Shown: positions 11,830 to 21,604 of the stretch, in pieces | Numbering within the stretch: the stretch's first letter is position 1 | Layout of the letters: every line of letters begins with the position of its first letter | Assembly: GCA_024291935.2 (NCBI GenBank) | Contig: CM044313.1 | Coordinates: 82,025,001 to 82,089,000 of the forward strand | Direction: 5' to 3' | Source of the DNA: Okapia johnstoni | Taxonomy: Eukaryota; Chordata; Mammalia; Artiodactyla; Giraffidae | Length of the DNA stretch: 64,000 nucleotides | The notes under the pieces: generated by a model | What the model saw: only the letters and a program-made list of their open reading frames with translations | Databases searched by the model: none | What the model was told of the DNA's origin: nothing | Made by a program: the position numbers and the translations under genes

Positions 11830-12384
11830 ATGGGGCACACAAGAAGAATGAAAACCTGTCTGTGGCCAAAAGTTTATATCATCCCCTGTAATAAATTATT
11901 CAGGCTTCCAGGTCAGCCACTTGTGGCTGGAATCCTGATGTCCAGCTTGGTTTTCCTACCTTGGGGACTTATGCTGTCCACTCTTTAAGGTGGCCAACAT
12001 CTGCTATCACCTTTCAAGTGAACAGAAACTTCCTCATCACCTTATCTAACTCTGACCATGTCTGTTTAAGCCATCTGGTAACCAGCTTTGGGAGTTGAAC
12101 ATCCTGGAAACCTCTTCTCTGTCAAGGGCAGTGTGTGGCAGACTGGCAGCCCCTGGTAATTACCCCTGCACAGCAGAAGGCAGTCACCCACTAATGGCAG
12201 TTGTCTCATGTTCCCCTGATAGCCATGAGTCTCTTTGGTATTGAGATGGGACAAAGAGAATATGTAGCCATGTACTAGAGAGGAGTTTGCCTGATTAAAT
12301 TAGGGGGACCAAACTTTGAAAAACTCTTCCTTCTTGGATTGATGATTTCTAGTTGATGATTTTAGGAAATGTTTACTTTCTTAA

Positions 12385-12672
12385 AGCTTTTTAAAATTAA
12401 TTACCATTTATTTATTTGGCTGTGTTGGGTCTTCATTGTTGGGCAGGCTTTTCTCTAGTTGCGGTGCACAGGCTCCTTATTGGGGAGCACAGGCTCTAGG
12501 GCATTCAGGCTTCAGTAGCTGAGGTACCAAGGCTCCAGAGCATAGACTCAGTAGTTGTGGTTCATGGGCTTAGTTGTCCCACAGCATGTGGGATCCTCCA
12601 AGACCAAGGATAGAACCTGTGCCTCCTGAATTGGCAGGTGGATTCCTATCCACTGTGCTACCAGGGATATCC
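12385..12672 (-). mobile_element. CHR-type SINE, long form, with target-site duplication
   Basis: Reverse orientation, from the ATTTATTTATTTGGC tail to CTACCAGGGATATCC. GGAAATGTTTACTT occurs on both sides (about 12366-12379 and 12674-12687). Confidence 0.85.
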
Positions 12673-12689
12673 AGGAAATGTTTACTTAT

Positions 12690-14230
12690 GGCCATTGATA
12701 TGATTGTTTTTAGAAGCCACATAGTGCAAAAGAGGAACAAACACTCTAAGTGAACCAAATGTTTTGCAAGGTCAAAGACCAAGTTTTAAATACATACTTC
12801 CTTTGATTCTAATCTAGAGGTCTGGGCTACAGAGACTCTTCATCCCCAAAACAGTTCTCTCTGTTAACTGTATTTGCCAATTACCAGTCAGTTTCCCATT
12901 TTGAAAAGTATACTCATATTAAGCTAATTCGAGGAACATGTTTATTAAAATAGATTATTCACAAAAGTGTGGGTAAAGGTCAGGAAAACCAGAGGGTGAC
13001 CATGCTCTAACCCTGGGCTATTAATAACAGAGGAGCCGTCACATCCCACCACCAAGAAGGTGAAGGACAGGAGCAGCTATGGGAAACCCAAGAGAAGAAA
13101 CTCACAGGCAAGCAGCAGTGATGAGAAACACCGCCAGCCTGATGTGACCCCAGTTCCACCTCACTTTCATCAGGGACCAAATCCAACTAGAAACAAGAGA
13201 GCACAGACTACTGATGTAATCTATCTAAATCAGCCTCCCAGGATAGAGAACAAGGTGCAATGGGTCTGGAGAGATAGAACATATTTCTATGTACATATAT
13301 GTATACAGCTATATGTGTGTGCATCTGTGTCTGAGTCTCTGTGTGTATGTACATATGCTCTCCAGAAGATAGGCAGGTGGGTAGGCAGATAGACAGAGAT
13401 AGATACATAGACAGGGATGAGATAGAGACAGAGCTAGAACTACCACCCAAGACTTTTTGCCTTCAGCATCCTTTCTGGTCCTTCATCTAATGGAAAGATG
13501 GAGCCCCCGTTATAGAGTGGGCATGGAGTTCTATCAACTACCATGTCAGTACTAGTTGGTATTCATTTTCTTATACTCCTATCTAGAGAAAGGGGAGGGA
13601 GACAAGAAACGATTTACACAAAACACTGTTATGATACTCCTGACATCAAAAGGCCTCTTGGTCGTTGTAGCTGCCTTTTCCCACTGCCCATTCTATGTGC
13701 CCCTTAACCTCTCCCAGCATCTTGGCTGGATCAGGATTACTCACCAGATGGCGAGTCCAAACTCTTCATTGCTACAGTGTTTGAGTCCTTTTCTCTAAAG
13801 GTTATTGCAGTTTTTCACTCACCAGGACAACTGATCAAGGGAGTATAAAATATCAATAAATGCCCAAGACAATTCATCAAGGGAGTATAATAAATGATCA
13901 ATAAATCCCCTGGTTTCCAAACACAGTTCTCCATAGCCATCAATCAATTCAATCTTACAAAACCTCCCTTCTCTGCCTCTGATTAGTCAGTGGCATGAGA
14001 AGCCCAAGAGGGCAAACTCCACTGCCAGTACATGGGAACCATTCTTCCCTTTCACACTAGGTCCCCCAAACTTACATGCTTTTCAAAGAACTGCATAAAA
14101 AGGATGAGGGAAGAAGGTATTCTAATTTAAAATGCAGAGACCTGGCAATCCCCAGCTTAACTAACCTAGCGATCAAACAGAGTAAAACAACCTGGCCTGA
14201 GGTGCCTTCCAGTGTGAGACATGAAGTGTA
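12690..14230. other. Intergenic, mostly unrecognised
   Basis: Holds the low-complexity tract at 13280-13440 and a frame at 13060-13392 with no recognised family. No other element identified. Confidence 0.45.
13280..13440. repeat. Low-complexity TG/TA then degenerate GATA repeat
   Basis: TATATGTATAC and TGTGTGTATGTAC stretches are followed by GGCAGATAGACAGAGATAGA-type imperfect tetranucleotides. Confidence 0.75.
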
Positions 14231-14233
14231 GAT

Positions 14234-14631
14234 CCTCACCTATGTATCAATAGTGTTCCTCACCCATATATCAATAGCATTCCTCACCATGTATCAGTAA
14301 TATTCCTCACCCATGTATCAGTAGTGTTCCTCACCCATGTATCAGTAGTATTCCTCACCCATGTATCAATAGTGTTCCTCACCCATGTATCAGTAGTGTT
14401 CCTCACCCATATGTATCAATAGTAGTGTTCCTCACCCATATGTATCAATAGTAGTGTTCCTCACCCATGTATCAGTAGTGTTCCTCACCCATGTATCAGT
14501 AGTGTTCCTCACCCATGTATCAGTAGTATTCCTCACACATGTATCAGTAGTATTCCTCATCCATGTATCAGTAGTGTTCCTCACTCACATGTATCAATAG
14601 TAGTGTTCCTCACCCATGTATTAATAGTATT
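14234..14631. repeat. Minisatellite: 16 tandem copies of a 24-bp unit
   Basis: Each unit begins CCTCACCCATG and ends with TATCAGTAGTGTT or a close variant. I counted 16 units: twelve of 24 bases without gaps, one of 23, and three of 29 carrying a 5-base extension (units 8, 9 and 15). Their lengths sum to 398, exactly the span. The unit holds no ORF or CRISPR-like spacer; the array is a candidate VNTR. Confidence 0.95.
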
Positions 14632-15272
14632 CTTGCAAAAGACATTTCACCTGAATTGAGCCATGAGGAAACAGACAAATCCAGAATGTGGGATATCTTA
14701 CAAGACACTTGGCTTGGACTCTCTTAAAAAAAAAAAAAATCAGTGTTATTGAAAACATAAATAGTAGGTAATTATTCTAGATTAAAAAGACTAATAACCA
14801 AATGAGTGGCATGAACCTTGATTAGATATCGCATCAGGGGAAGAAACAACATTTAGGGGAACAATTGGGGATATTTAAACTGATTTTTAGGTAAATTTAC
14901 TGAATTTTTCTAAGTTGTGATAATAGTGAAATTCGGTAGAAGAAAGTCTTTATTCTTGTGAAAGACACTGAAGTTCAATGGCTCTCTTCAGGAAGAGCAT
15001 AAGCACAGCTGTCTGGACCATGAACTGAACTACTGTCTCTTTTCATGGAGCACTGCTTTTCTTTGCAAGAACAGCTGACAAATTATGATTACTCTGACTT
15101 GTAGAGGTAGCAGACATTTCTCAAAAACGAACAAACTGAACCCGACACTTAAGGAAAACAACAGATCGCATTTGTTGCCAATGGTGTAATTCAAACTTTT
15201 AAGCAAAAATTACATAGTGCAACTGACCTTTAAGAAACTACCACTTGTCAAGTTTTGCGGTTGTTATCAAAG

Positions 15273-15479
15273 TGAAAGTGAAAGTCGCTCAGTCAGTCCG
15301 ACTCTTTGCAACCCCATGGACTATACAGTCTATGGAATTCTCCAGGCCAGAATACTGGAGTGGGTAGACTTTCCCTTCTCCAGGGAAGGAGCCTTTCCCT
15401 TCTTCCCAACCCAGGGATCGAATCCAGGTCTCCCGCATTGCAGGCGGATTCTTTACCAGCTGAGCCACAAGGGAAGTCA
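15273..15479 (-). mobile_element. Bov-tA SINE with 14-bp target-site duplication
   Basis: Reverse orientation; starts GTGAAAGTCGCTCAGTCAG and ends GAGCCACAAGGGAAGTC. GGTTGTTATCAAAG occurs at 15259-15272 and 15480-15493. Confidence 0.93.
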
Positions 15480-15654
15480 GGTTGTTATCAAAGAGTATCC
15501 ATAATTATTTGAAAACTCTATTAAAATACTGCTCCCTTTTGCAACTACACATTTCTGGGAGGCTGAATTTTTTTTCACATACTTTGACCCAAACAACATA
15601 TCACGAATAGTTCAGCAAAAAAGAGACAATGTTCAGCAAAAGAAGCAAATTAAA

Positions 15655-15745
15655 TAGGTGAAGGATATAACGGTGTTTGTTCCTTTTACTATTTGTTCAA
15701 CTTTTCTGTAGGTTTGAAAAGTTGCAAAAAAAAAAAAATGTGTGG
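15655..15745 (+). repeat. Old L1 3' end fragment
   Basis: TTTACTATTTGTTCAACTTTTCTGTAGG followed by an A-run at 15727-15739 fits the same old L1 end seen near 7150. Confidence 0.45.
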
Positions 15746-16280
15746 AGGGAGAAATTCAAGTCCAAGCTCATGGGGATGGAACACAAACATTCTTAAGCAG
15801 TCACTAGATAAGAGAGGCCACTTCCATCTATGACCCCCCTGGTCTAACACACTTAGCAGCTACTCCCCCAAACTCTCTCTAGGTTCCTTCAGTAGACTGG
15901 AGAAATCATCATATGTCTTCCTCTGTTTCTACAGGTTTTCTCCAGAAGCCCTGGAATTCTAGCGGAAATGTTAGGATCTAATGCTGGTTATAGAACTGGA
16001 GGCAGTAGTGGGTGGTGTGGCCTGCTTCTGCAGGCAACAGAGGTCCAGAGAAATCTGGGGCCCAAATGCCATCTCCTTTCCCAGCCAGTGCCCTTCTTGG
16101 TTTCACAGGACTAGGCATTAATCAGTGCTACAACTCTGCAGTCCTTACCACCATCCTGGCCTTGTCCTGGAACCACTGTGACCACAGATGACAGACCCTT
16201 TCAAAGCTGCCATCGAGGCTCTCTAGCTCCTCACGTGTCTTAACGTTTGTGTTCACAGCTTTTATTTTTTCTTTCCCTAG

Positions 16281-16468
16281 GTGCTGGAGACCTGGGTTTG
16301 AGACCTGGTTTCAACCCCTGGGTTGGGAAGATCCCCTGGAGGAGGACATGGCAACCCAGTCCAGTAGTCTTGCCTGGAGAATCCCCATGGACAGAAGAGA
16401 TTGGCGGGCTACCGTCCATGGGGTTGCAAAGAGTTGGACATGACTGAGTGACTAAGCACAGCACAGGT
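16281..16468 (+). mobile_element. Bov-tA SINE, head degraded
   Basis: Reads from GTGCTGGAGACCTGGGTTTG through GAAGATCCCCTGGAGGAGG to GACATGACTGAGTGACTAAG. Confidence 0.88.
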
Positions 16469-17033
16469 GCTTTCCCAAGAGTGTCAAAGGTGAGGTGTCT
16501 GCAAAATCTTTACAGTTACAGCTAGCCATATTCATTCAGGTGCCACAGCCATTATCAAAGTCTTGCTCTTTGACTGGAAGCTTCCATGCTACCACACTGA
16601 TAAGTTTAAGTGGTTGGGGCTTCGCCATATACCACAGTTGACTCCTGTCCCATTGCCCCCACCCCTGTCCTCTCCACATCTCAGAATACAATTCTGAGCA
16701 TCAGTTTCCTGGGGTTGTGTCTGGAGCCTATTACTGTAGTGGTCACAGTGCCAACAGGAAGCAGGTGGTACACTCAGATCACAACTTGAACAGAGTTTGA
16801 GACCATTTACAAACGTGAGTAGACCACAGGAAAAAGCAGAAACAGCAACAGACTTTATTTCCTTGGGCTCCAAAATCACTGCAGACAGTGACCATAGCCA
16901 TGAAATTAAAAGACACTTGCTCCCTGGAAGTAAAGCTATAACAAACCTAGACAGCATATTAAAAAATCAGATATGACTTTGCCAACAAACCCATATAGAC
17001 AAACCCCATATAGTTTTTTTCGGGCCCTTCCAG

Positions 17034-17225
17034 GGGCTTCCCTGATAGCTCAGTTGGTAAAGAATCTGCCTGCCATGTGGGAGACCTGGGTTCAATCTCT
17101 GGGTTGGGAAGATCCCCTGGAGAAGGGAAAGGCTAACCACTCCAGTATTCTGGCCTGGAGAATTCCACGGACTGTATGCTCCATGGGGTCACAAAGAGTC
17201 GGACACGACTGAGCGACTTTCACTT
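17034..17225 (+). mobile_element. Bov-tA SINE inside BovB
   Basis: GGGCTTCCCTGATAGCTCAG head to GGACACGACTGAGCGACTT tail; first of two tandem SINEs within the BovB copy. Confidence 0.9.
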
Positions 17226-17228
17226 TCA

Positions 17229-17432
17229 TTGCCAGGTGGCACAGTGGTAAGGAATCCACCTGCCAAATAGGAGATGCAGGTTCGATCCCTGGGTCAGGAA
17301 GACCCCTGGACAAGGAAATGACAACCCACTCGTCTTTTTGCTTGGAAAATCCCATGGACAGAGGAGCCTGGTGTGCTATACAGTTCATGGGGTCACAAAA
17401 AGTCAGACATGACTTAGTGACTAAACCACCAA
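17229..17432 (+). mobile_element. Bov-tA SINE inside BovB, second of pair
   Basis: TTGCCAGGTGGCACAGTGG head to GACATGACTTAGTGACTAAAC tail, directly after the SINE at 17034 and before BovB resumes. Confidence 0.88.
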
Positions 17433-18064
17433 TCCATGATTTTTTCAGTAGTCATGCACGAAAGTGAGAGCTGGATCATAAAGAAGACTGAGCACTGAAG
17501 AATTGAAGCTTTTGAATTGTAGTGCTGAGGAAGGCTCTGGAGTCCCTTGGACTGCAAGGAGATTAAACCAGTCAATCCGGAAGGAAATCAACCCTGAATA
17601 TTCATTGGCCGGGCTGATGCTGAAGCTCCAATACCTTGGTCATCTAATGCAGAGTTGACTCATTGGAAAAGACCCTGATGCTGGGAAAGATTGAAGGCAA
17701 AAGGATAAGGGGGCAGCAGAGGATGAGATGGTCAGATGGCATCACCAACTCAGTGGAGATGAATTTGAGCAAACCCTGGGAAGTAGTGGAGGACAGAGGA
17801 GCCTGGAGGGCTACAGTCTATGAGGCTGCAATTTCCTGGTGGGGTTCTGCACTGGCCAAAGTCAGCCAGGAGCCAGCAAGCAGGGGAGCCTGATGCCATG
17901 TCCGTCCAGGCTAGACAACCAGGGCCAGAGTGGAGAGTGGATCTGAAGGTGCCCAGAAGACAGCGCATGTGCAGTGTAAAGAGCCTCTAGGCTCCAATTT
18001 CATGCCCATTAAAAAGATGGGAGGAAGAAAATCAAGTCTGATTTTACATAATTCTCTCCTCTTT

Positions 18065-18200
18065 CCCAGTATCTTTTTTTAAATTGGTTTACAATGTTGT
18101 GTAAGTTCCAGGTGTACAGCAAAGTTATATATATACATATATCTACTTTTTTAGATTATTTCCCCATAAAGGTCTACAGACTATTGAGTAGTTTCCCAGT
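18065..18200 (-). mobile_element. L1 LINE fragment
   Basis: TTGGTTTACAATGTTGTGTAAG and CAGGTGTACAGCAAAGTTAT are the reverse complement of L1 3' sequence. Confidence 0.6.
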
Positions 18201-18488
18201 GTCTTCATGACAAATTTTAAGTTTTTCCTACATGATCGCAAAGCCTATGGTACCTCAAGTTGGTGGCCAACAGGAAATCTAGTCACTATACTCAAGAATA
18301 ATTCAACCTACCTGTTTGAGGAGCTGTGGCTAGGGGCAACATCTAACTGGAGCAAACCAACACCAATTTTCTCAGAGTTTAACCTTGACTAACGGGTTCA
18401 GCAAAGTCATCCACCCTGACACGCTACCAGGTGCTAAGGATGCAAGTATGGATAACAGCCCCTTCTGCTGCTGGGAATGTGGGGAAAT

Positions 18489-18699
18489 GATTTTTTTGTC
18501 TGTGCAGGGTCTTCATTACTGTGCTCAGGCTTTTCTCCAGTTGCGGCAAGAGGAGGCTTCTCTGGTTGCAGAGTATAGGCTCTAGGACACACGGGCTTAG
18601 CTGCTCTGAGGCACGTGGAATCCTCCCAGACCAGGGATGGAACCCATGTCCCATACAATGGCAGGTGGATTCTTAACCATTGACCTACCAGGAAAATCG
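18489..18699 (-). mobile_element. CHR-type SINE
   Basis: Reverse orientation: TGCAGGGTCTTCATTACTG, TTTTCTCCAGTTGCGGC, CAGACCAGGGATGGAACCC, ending near CCTACCAGGAAAATC. Similar ATGATTTT sequence lies on both sides. Confidence 0.82.
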
Positions 18700-18879
18700 G
18701 ATATGATTTTAAGAAACTCTCAACAAGATGTGCTGGGTTAGGCACTAATTCTACCTTATGAAGACAGTGAAAATCAGGGTGAGGGTTACTTTGAGAAGGT
18801 CCACTGCTAAATCAATGACCCACAGGTCAATTCTGCCATTGTCCAAGGTCTATATACTACAGGAACACAGGTAAACACA

Positions 18880-18990
18880 ACTTCAGGTTTTGGAATCAGC
18901 CAGACATGGATTCCAATTCTGCTTCCTCCACTTACTGTGTTGCTGTGACCAAATTAACTGTTTTCTGGAAACCTTAATTTCCACCTATAA
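18880..18990 (+). repeat. MIR fragment
   Basis: GGAATCAGCCAGACATGGATTC then a decayed CTTCCTCCACTTACTGTGTT core. Confidence 0.5.
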
Positions 18991-19913
18991 AATATGAGTA
19001 ACAAGAGTATCTCCTCATGGAATGATAACCATGAAATAGGAAAATTAGATTCTCAGTATCTGTCATTGTCCATACTTCTCCATCTTGGCACTCAACAAAT
19101 GGGAGTTATTATGCCACTGATAGTTTACATTTTAAAGGAGATAAACTTCCCATACTTACGTAGGAAAAGTTGTAAGCACTCTGTAGTTTTTTGCTGCTTG
19201 GAGATTCCTACAGTTGAAAAGGTTGCAAAAACCCACACTATAATGTATTTTTTAATTTCTTTTAAAGTTATCACACCCATTAACCTTCTGGAGGCAGTTT
19301 TCTAGTGGAAGCGGCTTGCTGACAACATGACTTTGAACACTTCTTTTACATCAAGTAATAGCTTTCTTTCTACTTAGAAATTCAAGAGCCATTGTTACGG
19401 GACTCCAATGCATTGAAAATGTTCTCAACTGCTCCTAAGAGCTCTCTCTGCCTACAAGTTAATGACTCTATAGTGAGCAAGAAGCATTTCTCCATATTCA
19501 GGGGGGGAAAAAGTGTCAGGGATGAAAAAAGAATCTACTTATTAGTGCTTAGATACCAAAAGACCTTTGTTTCTGAAACAAGAATTTTAAAGAAAACCAT
19601 ATGGCTTCTAAAATTATTTTTCAGTTAATAGTCTTCAAACCTCACCACCAAAAGGTACTTTCAAGCCTAGATCAAGAGCTGAAATTCTTAAAATTCCTCA
19701 AAATCCTCAGATTTCTGCTATATGTCTTCTCACTACCCTTTCATCTTTTTGGATCACTCAAGTTGAGAATAAATGAAAATGCTTTCTGTATTCCAAGGCC
19801 AAGTATGAACAGAGGCAGCAGACCTCGTAAGGTTCATGACTGGCTCGTGCACCAAGTTTGACCACGCTGCCCAGTGTTGGGCAAGTCCACAGTCTAAACT
19901 TGAGAAGCTCAAC

Positions 19914-19965
19914 TGTGTGTGTGTGGTGTGGTGTGGTGTGGTGTGGTGTGTTGTGTTGTGTTGGG
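19914..19965. repeat. (TG)n / (GTGTG)n simple repeat
   Basis: TG dinucleotides followed by five-base TGTGG units and TGTTG units. Confidence 0.9.
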
Positions 19966-20379
19966 AAGTAGCAGGGAGTGGTTTGACAGCCAAAATGATC
20001 AGATTTCTGATGTTAAAACAGGGTGAAGTACGTAATAAATTTTTTCTTTAAGATTATTAAAAGTACTCACAGTTAAGGCTGCAATGATAAGTAAGTCACC
20101 AGAAAACAAAAGTGGAAAGTGATTCAACTTGTAGCTGAGGTCACTTGAAACATGCACTGAAACCAGCCAACCCTGCACATCAGATGCTGCACACACTTTC
20201 AGTCACACATCTGCCCCTGACCCACATGCTTCCACAGCCGCCATTCCATCTTTCATTCACAACCAAGCTGTCTCCGACTCCTCAGTCATCCAGCTTCTAG
20301 GCCTTGTCCACCCTTGAGAACATTACTCAGGACCTACGAACTACCAAATCACCAGAGATGTCAATGTTGTAAAAGTGAA

Positions 20380-20575
20380 GGAAGCGAAGAACTGTGTCAA
20401 AGTGGAGACTAACAACCAAATGGGTCATAAGCTTTTCCTATAAAGACATTATTGGAACAACTAGCAAAATTTGAATGGAATCTCTAGGTGAAGGGATATA
20501 TGAGAATTCTCTGTATCGTTCTTGCAGTAACTTCTTATTTGGGAATTGGAAGGGGGCCAAACTGGAACTTCACAT
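20380..20575 (+). repeat. Old L1 3' end fragment
   Basis: GGAACAACTAGCAAAATTTGAA and ATGAGAATTCTCTGTATCG match the pattern of old L1 3' UTRs. Confidence 0.45.
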
Positions 20576-21604
20576 CATTTCTGAGACGCAGGAGCTACAA
20601 TACACACTACTTTAGCTAAGTTCTGGCTTGCAGGGTAGAAGCCCCTCGCATACAGCATTCTGTTATCAAGGTAGGATATAGTATCCAACTGTTGCGATTC
20701 TGGGAAAGTGGTTATTTTCTACCAGAGTTTTTAAAAAGTAAGTGGCCTAAATCATTTCCAACCTAAAATAAGTTACTGAACAAAAAAACTATTCAAACTA
20801 TCAACAGCCAGAGAGTGAAATAAGGAGAGAGAGGAATGCTTCATTTGAGGCACAGACAGTAGGTCCTTGTTAGTCCAGGACTAAATGGCTGTAAAAGGAG
20901 GTCTGGGAAGATTTGAACTCTGTGATGAACTGACATGAGGTCAGGGGGTATCTTGTGTAGCAAGATCTTTGACAAAGAGGGCTGTAAGTCTTGAATAAAC
21001 TGCTATACAGTAAATAACTCTGCATAATATTTTAACATTTCATGCTTCTCAAACTCCTTGTCTATGCCGTAACTGCTCTGAGCCATACCACAAAACTGCA
21101 AGGTCAGTGATTAACTGTGTAGATCCCAAGTACTATTTTCTTCTTGACTGGATTTTTGAGTCAATGTTTTATTAAAATTCAGAGCTGATCAAGTGGAACA
21201 AGAGTTATAAGTAATCGTCCACGGATCTCTCCATCCCACTGTAAGTTTCCCTAAATGGAAATTTAAACAATGAGAGCCCTCAGCCAAGCAAAACTACTAA
21301 TCAAGAAGGGAAAACAATCTTTATAACTTAATTATAACAAGGAATAATCAGGCCGCAAAGCACTCGTACAGGTACAAGAGGCCATGTACACCTTAATGTT
21401 TTTCATTTTTCCATTTGGATCAAATAAATGAAAACAGACAGGACCTTACCACCCAGTCCCAGAGGTCCTTAGAAGATTTAACACTCAAAGGCTAATTCAC
21501 ATTCCAAAGCATTCACACAGAAAAGGTGTCCTAGTTGTTAACAAAACCTCTTCAACAGATAACTTAGCCATTCACCTTCGGGTTTGTGAAACTGGGATGA
21601 CACA

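Larger units (their letters stand above)
16840..17833 (+). mobile_element. BovB LINE 3' fragment interrupted by two SINEs
   Basis: BovB reads in at about 16850 (CTTGGGCTCCAAAATCACTG), breaks off at about 17033 and resumes at about 17436 (TTTTTTCAGTAGTCATGC) to about 17833. The 400-base gap holds two Bov-tA SINEs. The sequence before the break (16975-17033) is diverged. Non-coding. Confidence 0.85.
18995..21600. other. Intergenic DNA just downstream of SUB1
   Basis: Contains the TG repeat near 19914 and an old L1 piece near 20380. The frames at 18994-19305 and 19392-19861 show no known domain. No gene called. Confidence 0.5.

Noticed and set aside
13060..13392. 110-codon frame starting MKDRSSYGKPKRRNSQ as a coding exon
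   Set aside because: It looks mildly coding-like at first, but its second half is low-complexity TG/TA sequence, no splice sites frame it, and no family is recognised.
14234..14631. CRISPR array
   Set aside because: Units are contiguous with no unique spacers, and the host is a mammal; it is a minisatellite.
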